Below the pieces are notes generated by a model. It was not told where the DNA came from and did no database searches. It saw nothing but the letters and a program-made list of their open reading frames with translations. From contig JACSRI010000106.1 of the NCBI GenBank assembly GCA_014879845.1, forward strand, positions 1 to 64,000: a stretch of 64,000 bases of DNA. Direction: 5' to 3'. This stretch comes from Opitutaceae bacterium. GTDB taxonomy: Bacteria > Verrucomicrobiota > Verrucomicrobiia > Opitutales > Opitutaceae. The number at the start of each line of letters is the position of its first letter. Positions within the stretch are counted from its first letter, which is position 1. Of the stretch, positions 8,779 to 16,920 are shown piece after piece. A program made the translations under genes and the position numbers.

Positions 8779-10008
8779 ATGAATACCCCAACCGAGTCTG
8801 GTTTGTCGCGGCGCCGGTTCATCGGCAGCGCGGTCGTCGCGGCCGCGGTGTCTTCGTTCGGTTCATTGCCGGCACTGGGAGCGGACGCTACGCCTCCCGT
8901 CACGCGCAAGATCAAGCTTGGCGTGATCGGCAACGGCGGCCGTGGCGGATGGATCGCGAAACTCTTCCAGGCGCACGGGGGCTACGACATTTGGGCGGTG
9001 GCTGACTACTTTCAGGAAGTCGCCGACAAGTGCGGGGACGAGTTGGGCGTGGATCGCTCGCGCCGGTTCTCGACGCTTTCGGGCTACAAGCGACTCATCG
9101 AGAGCGGCGTTGAGGCAGTCGCGGTCGAAACCCCGCCGTACTTCATTCCTGAACACGTGAGCGCCGCCGTCGAGGCCGGCCTGCACGTCTACATGGCCAA
9201 GCCGGTGGCCGCCGACGTCCCCGGCGCTCTAAAGATCGAGGCCGCAGGCGCACGTGCGACGCGGGACCGGCGGTGTTTTCTCGTCGACTACCAGATGCCC
9301 ACCGACCCGATTAACATCGAGGTGGCGAGACGCATTCGTCAGGGCGGTCTCGGCCGGATCGCACGCGTGGTCACGACAGGCCATTGCAGTCCGCAGTTGG
9401 ATCCACCAAAGACGCAAAACCTCGAGAGTCGGCTGCGTGATCTCATCTGGGTGAATGATGTGGCGATGGGCTGCGACTACATCGGCAACTTCGACATCCA
9501 CGCCATCGACGCGGCGCTGTGGGTGCTCGGTCAGAGCCCGATCGCGGCTACGGGAGGATCGCGGATCTGCCGGCCCGATCCCCACGGCGACTCGCGCGAT
9601 GTGTGCGCCGTCATCTACGAATACGCCGACGGTTTGATTCACCAGCATGCTGGGCAGGCGCTCAAGAACAACTCAACGAATGAACTGAGTGCCGCGGTCC
9701 ACGGGACGGAGGCCAATGCCTTCCTGACCTACTGGGGCAAGTCGTTCGTGCGCGGTGGCAGCAGCCACTTCGGGGGCGGCGCCGTCGAAAACCTCTATTC
9801 GGCCGGAGCAGAGCGCAATATCGCGCGATTTCATCGCGAAATCACCACGGGTGTGTTCGAAAACGACACCTGCCGGCGCGCGGTGGACGGCGTGCTCACC
9901 TGCATCCTCGGCTACGAAGCGGCCGCGCGTTGCACGCGACTGACGCTGGATGCGCTGCTTAAGGAAAATAAGCGCATGGAGGTGGATCTGCAGGGGCTCA
10001 AATCCTGA
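8779..10008 (+). CDS. Tat-exported Gfo/Idh/MocA-family oxidoreductase
   Basis: The 409-residue protein has a twin-arginine leader (SRRRFIGSAVVAAAVSS, from about residue 10) and then the Rossmann motif KLGVIGNGGRGGW. The Gfo/Idh/MocA active-site pattern follows, with HVYMAKPVAADVPGA in the position of the usual EKP. The start at 8779 lies 10 nt after the DUF1080 stop codon. Tat export implies folding with bound NAD(P) before transport, as known for glucose-fructose oxidoreductase relatives. Together with DUF1080 it could oxidise a glycoside in the periplasm so that the linkage is cleaved by elimination. The substrate is inferred only as a sugar. Confidence 0.87.
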   Translation: MNTPTESGLSRRRFIGSAVVAAAVSSFGSLPALGADATPPVTRKIKLGVIGNGGRGGWIAKLFQAHGGYDIWAVADYFQEVADKCGDELGVDRSRRFSTLSGYKRLIESGVEAVAVETPPYFIPEHVSAAVEAGLHVYMAKPVAADVPGALKIEAAGARATRDRRCFLVDYQMPTDPINIEVARRIRQGGLGRIARVVTTGHCSPQLDPPKTQNLESRLRDLIWVNDVAMGCDYIGNFDIHAIDAALWVLGQSPIAATGGSRICRPDPHGDSRDVCAVIYEYADGLIHQHAGQALKNNSTNELSAAVHGTEANAFLTYWGKSFVRGGSSHFGGGAVENLYSAGAERNIARFHREITTGVFENDTCRRAVDGVLTCILGYEAAARCTRLTLDALLKENKRMEVDLQGLKS

Positions 10009-10015
10009 CCGAACC

Positions 10016-11059
10016 ATGGAGACCTCACCCCTTCGCACTTCCGTCATTGGGAGCTATCCGTTTCCGAGCTGGCTCGAGTTCGCCAGTCAGCACCTCGGGG
10101 AATTTGGCACGTCCGACATCGCCGAAATCCAGGACGATGCTGTCATCGCCGCGATGCATGATCAAGCCGCCGCCGGGCTCGACGTGATCACCGACGGCGA
10201 ACAGACGCGGCTCGATTTCAACCTCTCGTTCTATGGTCACCTCGAAGGCATCGAACTCGAGAGCGCTCCGACGCGGCGGTTCGGTCCGCCCGCGCACGAC
10301 CAGCGAGGCAAGCACAAGGTCGTCGCCCCATTGCGCGCGCCGCGCGGCCTCGGTGTCGTCGACGAATTCAAGCGCCTCCAGCGGCTCGCAGCGGCGGGCC
10401 CGACGCTCAAGGCCAGCGTGCCGGGTCCGTACACCTTGAGTGGGAGGCTCATCCCGGGCGCTGGTTACGCGGATCGCTGGGCGCTGACGGAGGCGTTACT
10501 GCCGATCGTCCGCGCGGAGTTGGAGGCGCTTGTCGCCGCCGGCTGCCGCGAAGTCAGCGTCGATGAACCGTCGATGAGTTGCTACGCCTATCGCGAGGAT
10601 CCGCGCCGCTTCGTCGACATCTTCAATCGCACCGTCGAGACCGTGGCGGGTCGCACGCGCGTCTGCACCCACCTGTGTTTCGGGAACTATAAGGGTCGTG
10701 CGGTCGGTTTTCGCCGCGTGGCGCCAATGTTTCCGGCGTTCCTGGACTTCAAGGCCGACGAGATGCACGTCGAGATGGCGAGTCGAGAATTCGCCGAGAT
10801 CGAGTGTATCGAGAAGATCGCAACACGCATGGATGCGGCCGTCGGCATCGTGGATGTCAAGAGCTACTACATCGAGACACCGGAGGACATCGCTGATCGC
10901 GTGAAGCTCTGCCTGCGGCACGCCCCGGCCGAGCGATTGGTGTTCGCGCCCGACTGCGGCCTGAGCCAAACGGCACGCTGGGCTGCACAACCGAAACTGC
11001 GCAACATGGTCGCAGGTGTCCGCCGGGTGCGCGAGGCGCTCGGCCTGCCCCACGCATGA
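10016..11059 (+). CDS. MetE-like zinc methyltransferase (cobalamin-independent methionine synthase C-terminal type)
   Basis: The 347-residue protein corresponds to the catalytic barrel of MetE, starting with TSVIGSYPFPSWLEF and including DVITDGEQTR and EVSVDEPS. The zinc ligands are all visible: His219 and Cys221 in THLCFG and Cys314 in FAPDCGLSQTARW, with acidic residues in DEMHVEM. It is about half the length of full MetE, as in archaeal-type or stand-alone homologues. In this family the zinc activates a thiol that receives a methyl group. Its presence in the same cluster as a corrinoid carrier and two UROD methyltransferases suggests a terminal step, possibly methyl transfer to homocysteine. 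A general methionine synthase role is the alternative. Confidence 0.85.
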   Translation: METSPLRTSVIGSYPFPSWLEFASQHLGEFGTSDIAEIQDDAVIAAMHDQAAAGLDVITDGEQTRLDFNLSFYGHLEGIELESAPTRRFGPPAHDQRGKHKVVAPLRAPRGLGVVDEFKRLQRLAAAGPTLKASVPGPYTLSGRLIPGAGYADRWALTEALLPIVRAELEALVAAGCREVSVDEPSMSCYAYREDPRRFVDIFNRTVETVAGRTRVCTHLCFGNYKGRAVGFRRVAPMFPAFLDFKADEMHVEMASREFAEIECIEKIATRMDAAVGIVDVKSYYIETPEDIADRVKLCLRHAPAERLVFAPDCGLSQTARWAAQPKLRNMVAGVRRVREALGLPHA

Positions 11060-11889
11060 TTCAGCCCGTGCTCCAGGACGACGCCTTTCTCGCCAACGTA
11101 ACCGCGGCCCGCGCCGAGTTCGATCCGGGGCGTCTCTTTGTATGGTGGCTCGGACAGAGTGGGTTTCTGCTCTGCCACCAGGGGCGTTGCCTGCTCTTCG
11201 ATCCGTATCTCAGCGATTCGCTCACGAGGAAATACGCAGCGACCGACAAGCCCCACGTGCGGCTCACGGCCCGGGTCGTGGAGCCGGCACGGCTTGATTT
11301 CATCGAAGCGGTGACTTCGTCGCACAACCACACCGACCATCTGGACGCTGAGACGCTGCTGCCGATTTTCTCGGCCAATTCCTCGACGCGGCTCGTGCTG
11401 CTTCGCGCCAACCTCTCGTTCGCGAGCGAGCGTCTCGGCGCAGCGGCGCGGCCACGCTTCGTGCCGCTTGCCGACGGCGAATCCGCCTCGGCCGGTCCGT
11501 TCACGTTCACGGCGGTGCCGGCGGCACACGAGCAGCCCGCGCCGGAGTTCGGCGGTTTCGTCGCCACCGTTGGACCATTTCGGATCTATCACAGCGGCGA
11601 CACGGTGATGTTTGCCGGACTGATCGAACGATTGCGGCCTCTACGTATCGATCTCGCACTGCTGCCGATCAACGGCCGCGCTCCGGAGCGACGCGTGGCG
11701 GGCAACCTCGACGGCCCGGAGGCAGCGCGACTTGCGCGCGCGATCGGCGCGCGCTGGGTAGTGCCGTGCCACTACGACATGTTTGCCTTCAACACCGCGT
11801 CGCCGGCGGACTTTGTGGTCGAGTGCGCCCGACTGGGACAGGCGTGCGCGGTCCTGCATCCCGGCCAGTGCTGGTCACTACCCGACTAG
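11056..11889 (+). CDS. UlaG-like metallo-beta-lactamase-fold hydrolase
   Basis: The 277-residue protein has the MBL metal motif HNHTDH within SSHNHTDHLDAETLL and later ligands in YHSGDTVMFAG and VVPCHYDMFAFN. The opening WLGQSGFLLCHQGRCLLFDPY is typical of the UlaG group, whose reference enzyme opens L-ascorbate-6-phosphate lactone. The start codon overlaps the stop of the MetE-like gene by 4 bp. A sugar lactonase role fits a pathway with several dehydrogenases. A paralogue occurs at 21521 in another sugar operon of this window. Confidence 0.85.
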   Translation: MIQPVLQDDAFLANVTAARAEFDPGRLFVWWLGQSGFLLCHQGRCLLFDPYLSDSLTRKYAATDKPHVRLTARVVEPARLDFIEAVTSSHNHTDHLDAETLLPIFSANSSTRLVLLRANLSFASERLGAAARPRFVPLADGESASAGPFTFTAVPAAHEQPAPEFGGFVATVGPFRIYHSGDTVMFAGLIERLRPLRIDLALLPINGRAPERRVAGNLDGPEAARLARAIGARWVVPCHYDMFAFNTASPADFVVECARLGQACAVLHPGQCWSLPD

Positions 11890-11913
11890 TTCGTTCAAGA
11901 CAGTCTTTTCCCC

Positions 11914-13170
11914 GTGAACTCAAACCCACCCGCTCGCTTTGTCGGCTTCAGGTTGTTCGTGATGATGGTGCTTCAGTTCTTCATCTGGGGCGCGTGGCTG
12001 CCCTTGGTGTGGAGCTACCTGGCTGGACTCGGCTTCACCGGCGCGCAGATCGCCTGGATCGGCAGTGCCTTTGCCATCGCGTCGATCCTTGCGATCTTCG
12101 TCGGCAACCAGTTTGTTGACCGGACGTTCTCCGCCGAGCGCTTCATGGCGGGCAGTCATCTGGTCGGCGGACTTGCGATGCTTGGCCTGTATTTCGTGGA
12201 CAGTTTCTGGCCGTTCTTCGCGCTGATGCTCCTGCACTCGATCTGCTACGTGCCGACGATCTCGGTCGCGAACTCGCTCGCGTTCACACATCTCAAGGAC
12301 GCGCAGCGCCAGTTCGGTCTCGTGCGGATGGGCGGCACGGTCGGGTGGATTCTCGCGTCGTGGCCACTTTACTACGTGTTGCAGGGTGTGGAAGGCACGG
12401 CGCTGCAGCACGCGCTCAGCACCATCTTCCTGGTGGCGGGCGCAGCTTCGCTCGCGCTGGCCTTGTTCAGTCTAGCGCTGCCGCACACGCCGCCGCGCTC
12501 AGTGTCCGGAGGCGCGGCGGAGAGGCTGGCATGGCGCGAGGCGGTGAAGTTCCTCTGCTCTGCTCCCTTCCTCATCGTGCTGTTCATCGTCACGTTCGTC
12601 GATGCGACGATCCACAACAGCTATTTCCTCTTGGCTGGTGGATTCCTCGGCCAGATCGGCGTGAAACCGGAGAACATCATGCCGATCATGAGCATCGGTC
12701 AGGTGGCCGAGATCCTCACCATGGCTGCGCTGGGCTTCTGCCTGAAGCGGCTCGGGTGGCGCTGGACGATGACGATTGGCATTCTCGGGCACGCGGCCCG
12801 GTTCTTAGTCTTTGCACTCTTCAGCGATCGGATCCCAGCCATCGTCGCCGTGCAGATTCTGCACGGTATCTGCTACGCGTTCTATTTCGCGACGCTTTAC
12901 ATCTTCATTGACGTAGCGTTCCCCAAGGACGTGCGGACGAGCGCGCAGGGGTTGTTCAATCTGCTCATCCTTGGCCTCGGGGATCTTGCGGCCAAGTGGC
13001 TCTTCATCCCACTGCAGGCCTCGCTCACACACGATGGTGCGGTCGAATTTCAGAGGCTCTTCCTCGTGCCTGCGGGACTGGCACTTGCGGCAGCGGCGTT
13101 GCTGCTGATTGCGTTTCATCCGCCGGCGAAGGGCGAAGGAGCCACCAAGAGTGCTGGAGTGGTCGGGTAG
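11914..13170 (+). CDS. Nucleoside:H+ symporter-family MFS transporter
   Basis: This 418-residue integral membrane protein shows about 12 hydrophobic segments. It starts RLFVMMVLQFFIWGAWLP, the hallmark of the NHS (NupG/XapB-like) family, and carries MGGTVGWILASWPLYY in the middle. The start is GTG at 11914 with no clear ribosome site; a downstream ATG would remove the cytoplasmic tail but no membrane segment. In Verrucomicrobia and Planctomycetes, members of this family are often embedded in sugar catabolic clusters, so the true substrate may be a sugar or glycoside rather than a nucleoside. It is the only carrier in the 1-16 kb cluster. Confidence 0.85.
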   Translation: MNSNPPARFVGFRLFVMMVLQFFIWGAWLPLVWSYLAGLGFTGAQIAWIGSAFAIASILAIFVGNQFVDRTFSAERFMAGSHLVGGLAMLGLYFVDSFWPFFALMLLHSICYVPTISVANSLAFTHLKDAQRQFGLVRMGGTVGWILASWPLYYVLQGVEGTALQHALSTIFLVAGAASLALALFSLALPHTPPRSVSGGAAERLAWREAVKFLCSAPFLIVLFIVTFVDATIHNSYFLLAGGFLGQIGVKPENIMPIMSIGQVAEILTMAALGFCLKRLGWRWTMTIGILGHAARFLVFALFSDRIPAIVAVQILHGICYAFYFATLYIFIDVAFPKDVRTSAQGLFNLLILGLGDLAAKWLFIPLQASLTHDGAVEFQRLFLVPAGLALAAAALLLIAFHPPAKGEGATKSAGVVG

Positions 13171-13186
13171 GGCCATCGACATCCGT

Positions 13187-14164
13187 ATGAACTTCGTCCG
13201 CACAGTTCTTGGAGACATTCCGCCGGAGCAGCTAGGTGTGTGCTATGCACACGAACACGTCGTGATCTCACCGAGTTTCACGACACACGAGACGCCCGAC
13301 TTCCTGCTTGATGACGTCGAGCGGGCCGCTGTCGAACTGCGGGAGTTTCATGCCGCTGGCGGGCGGGCGATGATCGACTCGATGCCGTGTGATTGCGGGC
13401 GCGACGTTCAAAAACTCGCCGAGCTTTCGCGCCGCACGGGGGTACACCTCGTCTGCCCCACCGGCATGCACCTCGCGAAGTACTATGATCCGGGGCACTG
13501 GGGGAACCGATACACCGAGGACGAGCTCGCCGGCTTGTTCGTATCGGAGATCGAGTGGGGCATCGACGCCCACGACTACGGTGGCCCAATTGTCCAGCGC
13601 ACGCCGCATCGCGCCGGCCTCATCAAGATCGCCTCTGGGGCCACCTTTGGCGCACGCGAGGAAAAGCTATTCGCGGCCGCAGCGCAGGCGCATCGGCGGA
13701 CGGGTTGTCCGATCCTTACGCACACAGAACAGGGCGAGTTGGCTCTGCGCCAAGTTGAGACGATGCGCGGCCACGGAGTCGATTTGCACCACGTCTGTCT
13801 CTCGCACACCGACCGCAAGCCCGACATTGGGTATCACCGCGAAATTCTCGCGAGCGGGGTTCGTGTGGAGTTTGACAGCGCGTTCCGTTGGAAGGTTGGA
13901 CAGGGAAATCCGACGCTTGACCTGCTCGGCGCGCTCCTGCCGGAGTTTCCCGATCAGATCATGCTGGGGATGGATGCAGCCCGACGCAGCTACTGGCGCA
14001 GCTACGGTGGCGCTCCGGGCCTCAGCTTTCTTCTCGGGACATTCACCACGGAAATGCGCGCGGCCGGTTTCGGCGACGAGGCATTTCGCAATATCTTTGT
14101 TAGGACGCCTGCAGCCACCTTCGCGTTCGTGCGCTACGCCGGTACGACCGACTTCACTCCATGA
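13187..14164 (+). CDS. Phosphotriesterase-like (PHP) lactonase/hydrolase
   Basis: The 325-residue amidohydrolase-fold protein keeps the expected binuclear metal site: His-x-His in YAHEHVVIS, the bridging Lys in LIKIASG, His in ILTHTEQGEL, His in CLSHTDRKP and Asp in MLGMDAARR. Phosphotriesterase homology proteins act on lactones or phosphosugar lactones. The ATG at 13187 places the HxH motif at about residue 24; the longer frame from 13109 overlaps the transporter and is less likely. It overlaps the following gene by 4 bp (ATGA). A lactonase role is compatible with the oxidative enzymes upstream, but the substrate is unknown. Confidence 0.85.
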   Translation: MNFVRTVLGDIPPEQLGVCYAHEHVVISPSFTTHETPDFLLDDVERAAVELREFHAAGGRAMIDSMPCDCGRDVQKLAELSRRTGVHLVCPTGMHLAKYYDPGHWGNRYTEDELAGLFVSEIEWGIDAHDYGGPIVQRTPHRAGLIKIASGATFGAREEKLFAAAAQAHRRTGCPILTHTEQGELALRQVETMRGHGVDLHHVCLSHTDRKPDIGYHREILASGVRVEFDSAFRWKVGQGNPTLDLLGALLPEFPDQIMLGMDAARRSYWRSYGGAPGLSFLLGTFTTEMRAAGFGDEAFRNIFVRTPAATFAFVRYAGTTDFTP

Positions 14165-16281
14165 GTATCCAAGAAATGCCGCCCTCTGTCGGCCATTGGG
14201 CCGACGACGACCAGGGCCTGCCGAAATTTCGCTACACCGGCACCTTGCCGGTAGTCACGACCGATCGTGATGGCCGCCCCGCCAAGCTTCCTCCCGACCC
14301 GTGGTTTCTGCTGGGCAACTATCGCGTCACGCTATTCGTCCACGTCAGCGGTGCGCTGCAGCTTATTACGGGCGAGCGCGCTTGGGCGCGATTGAATCAA
14401 GGCGCAGTTCCGAATTCCGGAGCAAACCGTGCCAACCTGACTTTCGAAGGGGACACGCCGCGTGTGGTGAATCTCGTCGGCCTTGGTTCCATTGCTGCCG
14501 ATCCTGTGCGTTGCCAGCGCGAGTTCGGCTGTGGGTGGGCCGAATACAGTTATGATCTCGACGAGGCCTGCGTCACACGCCGACTCGAAGTGGCGCCTTC
14601 GCTCACTCCGCACGACGGGGTCGCGACGGTGCTTGTGCGCGTCACCGTGCGCAATCGCACAGATCGTCCGCTCGCGGTCAGCTACACGGAGGCAATCACG
14701 GCGCGCTACGAATCGATCCAGCAACAGAACAAACCAGTCAGCCAGCGTGCCATGCGCTACCGCCATGTCACGGCGTGCGATGCCGGGCGCAGGATCGCGA
14801 AGGCCGACAACTTCGGCGACATCGACGATCCACTCGATTGTCCAACACCGGACACGATCTCCCGGCACGATGGCTTTCCGCCCACGTTGTTTCTGCAGGC
14901 TCTCACGACGCCGGACAGCGCCGTGCCGTCCATCGCGTCGGGAGCCGGTGGAGACGAACTCGCGTTAACATCCCGCGCCACGCTGGCGCCGGCTGCGGAG
15001 ATTACCATCGAGTGTGCGATTGGATTCACGTGGCAGCGCGAGTTTGCGGAAATTGCCGCCACGACCGTAGCGTTGCGGAAAGAATGGGATTCTGTCGCCG
15101 GCTTCGGCCGGCTTTGGCGCAAAGTAATTCGCGACTTCCGCGATGAGAGCGACGCGGAGTTGCGTCGCGAACTCCAGTGGCACGTCTACACGCTCGAGGC
15201 GATGGCGACCTACTGCGCGTTCTACGGCGAAACCAAGATCCCGCAAGGTACCGTCTATGATTACGATTGGGGTGTCCAGGCGAGCGCTCGCGATCATTTC
15301 CAGCATGCGCTCCCGCTTTGCTACAGCAACCCGGCGCTCGCCCGTTCGGTGCTGCGCTACATGATCAAGCGCATCACGCCGTGGGGACAGATCCGATTGA
15401 TTGAATTCGGCTACGGCTACAATCAGGAGTACACCTACTTCACGAGCGACCAGCAGTTGTTCTTCTTCCTGCTCGTCAGCGAATACCTGCGGGTGACCGG
15501 CGACCTCGCCTTTCTGCACGAAGCGGTGAAGTTTTCGCCGGGCAACGGTGTCGAATACGCAACCGTGCTCGACGCGGTCGAGCAGTGTTTCCGTTTCCTG
15601 CGCGATGAAGTCGGCGTCGGTAAGCACGGGCTCGTGCGCTTGCTCAACTCCGACTGGAACGACGCGGTCTATTTTATCGTCAAGGAGCCCTACAACCGCG
15701 TGCTTTACACAGGAGAGTCGCACATGAATTCAGCGATGGCCTGTGTGATCCTCGGCGATTTGACGTCACGGCTGGAGTGCGCGGCGCGTAATCCAGCGTT
15801 CACGGGCGACAGCCAGCGCCTCTCGCGACTTACGGCGTCGATCCGGATCTTCCGCGAAAAGGTGCTGCAAGCATTCCTTGCCGACTTGGGCGATCGCCAC
15901 TTTCCACGGCGGATGTATTTTGCCGGGCGCTCCTACGGCGAAGAGAACATGTTTCTCGAACCGCAGGGCTACCGTGCGCTTTCATCAGACGCCCGCAGCG
16001 TCTACGGCCGATCGGCACGCCCTCCTCGCGCAAATCCTCCACAATGCGGGGCGTGCCATAGGTGCCGCGGCTGCGCCGATGCGAGGCGACGACCTTTTGC
16101 GCCAGTCGCACATCCTCACGCTCCCGTGCGCTGGGGACGCGTCGCTTGGCCTTATAGTAGCCGCTGCGCGAGAGGCCCAGCAACTCGCACAGCACGCTCA
16201 CAGGATGGTCCGCCTTCATCGCTTCGACCTGGGCATGCCGCTCGGAGGCGGTTCGGAGAGGATGCCCAGAGATTTTTTTAG
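14161..16281 (+). CDS. GH94/GH36-superfamily glycoside phosphorylase-like protein, 3' end replaced by IS
   Basis: The frame encodes 706 residues, but only about the first 605 belong to the family. LLGNYRVTLFVHVSGALQLI and an N-terminal beta domain are followed by an (alpha/alpha)6 barrel with YDYDWGVQASARDHFQHALP, LLNSDWNDAVYF (the Asp corresponds to the general acid of cellobiose-phosphorylase-type enzymes) and ENMFLEPQGY. From about 15975 the translation becomes low-complexity Arg/Pro/Ala sequence, because the reading frame runs antisense through an IS3-type transposase remnant. The last 100-200 residues of the family are missing. The product is probably non-functional. The intact part is the last member of the 1.3-16 kb cluster and is translationally coupled to the lactonase gene. 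Confidence 0.75.
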   Translation: MSIQEMPPSVGHWADDDQGLPKFRYTGTLPVVTTDRDGRPAKLPPDPWFLLGNYRVTLFVHVSGALQLITGERAWARLNQGAVPNSGANRANLTFEGDTPRVVNLVGLGSIAADPVRCQREFGCGWAEYSYDLDEACVTRRLEVAPSLTPHDGVATVLVRVTVRNRTDRPLAVSYTEAITARYESIQQQNKPVSQRAMRYRHVTACDAGRRIAKADNFGDIDDPLDCPTPDTISRHDGFPPTLFLQALTTPDSAVPSIASGAGGDELALTSRATLAPAAEITIECAIGFTWQREFAEIAATTVALRKEWDSVAGFGRLWRKVIRDFRDESDAELRRELQWHVYTLEAMATYCAFYGETKIPQGTVYDYDWGVQASARDHFQHALPLCYSNPALARSVLRYMIKRITPWGQIRLIEFGYGYNQEYTYFTSDQQLFFFLLVSEYLRVTGDLAFLHEAVKFSPGNGVEYATVLDAVEQCFRFLRDEVGVGKHGLVRLLNSDWNDAVYFIVKEPYNRVLYTGESHMNSAMACVILGDLTSRLECAARNPAFTGDSQRLSRLTASIRIFREKVLQAFLADLGDRHFPRRMYFAGRSYGEENMFLEPQGYRALSSDARSVYGRSARPPRANPPQCGACHRCRGCADARRRPFAPVAHPHAPVRWGRVAWPYSSRCARGPATRTARSQDGPPSSLRPGHAARRRFGEDAQRFF
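15970..16279 (-). pseudogene. IS3-family transposase OrfB, truncated
   Basis: In the -1 frame relative to orfA, starting at the A7 run (16273-16279), the translation reads the N-terminal OrfB segment. It includes DHPVSVLCELLGLSRSGYY (the HTH_21 region), RGTYGTPRIVEDLREEG and RRRCGRLMKAHG. These are standard landmarks just before the rve/DDE integrase domain of IS3 OrfB. The frame then enters the antisense of the GH94-like gene, so the catalytic domain is absent and the element cannot transpose by itself. Confidence 0.75.
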
Positions 16282-16563
16282 GATCAGTTCGCGCTCCTGC
16301 AGCCGCACCACTTCCCCGCGCAGTCGCGCGACTTCTTCTTGGGCTTGCTCCAACGTCTGCGGCTGACCGCTGTCGTGGCCCGCACGCGGGGCAAACAGTC
16401 GCCTCCACTCGTAAAGCATGCCTTCGCTCACGCCCAGTTCCTGGGCGATCGCCTTGACAGTGCGATGTCCATGCAGCGTGAGTGCGACAGCGTGGCGTTT
16501 GTAATCCTCATCAAACTTCCGGCGGGGCCGGCTCTCGGATGTCTTTTTGTCGATGGTCTTCAT
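16216..16563 (-). CDS. IS3-family transposase OrfA
   Basis: The 115-residue protein starts MKTIDKKTSESRPRRKF and contains a helix-turn-helix of the HTH_Tnp_1 type (YKRHAVALTLHGHRTVKAIAQ, continuing into ELGVSEGMLYEWRRLF). A leucine-zipper coiled coil follows (EEVARLRGEVVRLQERELILKKSL). The frame is open upstream to an ATG at 16647, but that extension crosses a 17-bp inverted repeat, so 16563 is preferred. The codons for LKK contain an A7 stretch where ribosomes would slip to make OrfAB. The protein appears intact, but its OrfB partner is truncated. Confidence 0.8.
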   Translation of the reverse strand: MKTIDKKTSESRPRRKFDEDYKRHAVALTLHGHRTVKAIAQELGVSEGMLYEWRRLFAPRAGHDSGQPQTLEQAQEEVARLRGEVVRLQERELILKKSLGILSEPPPSGMPRSKR

Positions 16564-16592
16564 GGCCGTTACGGCCGCCTGCGCGGTCGACC

Positions 16593-16652
16593 GCTGATTG
16601 GCCGCTTCCTGCGGTAAGCTTTCGCACGTGTCCTCGGAAGCGGCCAATCAGC
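16593..16652. repeat. 17-bp perfect inverted repeat in IS leader
   Basis: The arms are 16593-16609 (GCTGATTGGCCGCTTCC) and 16636-16652, exactly complementary and separated by 26 bp. The stem lies about 30 nt upstream of the preferred orfA start on the minus strand. It could block read-through translation or transcription into the transposase, as known for leader hairpins of several IS families. This role is inferred. Confidence 0.7.
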
Positions 16653-16890
16653 TCATCTCGCCAACTACCCTGTGTCCACCAATTCGGGGCAATCTCAGTC
16701 CGACAGGACGTAACGGCGAGGGTACGCCCGGCAGCGTGACGCGCGAAATAGCGAGTTCCGTCAAGCAACCGAGTGCGACGTTACGGAAGATAGTTCTCAC
16801 CCACTACCGACTCGGAACTGGAACAGGGGGGGCTCCAAAGACGTCTTCCCTAGGTTGTGGAAGATAAAGCGAACGAATCATGGACATGCT

Positions 16891-16906
16891 GCCCACGATT
16901 GTGGGC
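16891..16906. terminator. Hairpin GCCCAC-GATT-GTGGGC
   Basis: A perfect 6-bp stem with a 4-nt loop lies 15 bp beyond the stop codon of the minus-strand gene at 16921. No T-run follows on either strand, so termination would have to be Rho-dependent or weak. The stretch between the IS end and this hairpin shows no convincing gene. Confidence 0.3.
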
Positions 16907-16920
16907 TCGCTCTCTAGCTA

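Larger units (their letters stand above)
15975..16682 (-). mobile_element. IS3-family insertion sequence remnant
   Basis: On the minus strand the region carries a complete orfA, a slippery A7 run and the first third of orfB. The integrase (DDE) domain and the other end of the element are missing. The probable outer end near 16682 reads TGGTGGACACAGGG on the minus strand, in keeping with the TG start of IS3-family termini. The inner boundary near 15975 is a deletion junction inside the GH94-like gene, placed where IS protein similarity ends; it is accurate to about 15 bp. Confidence 0.75.
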
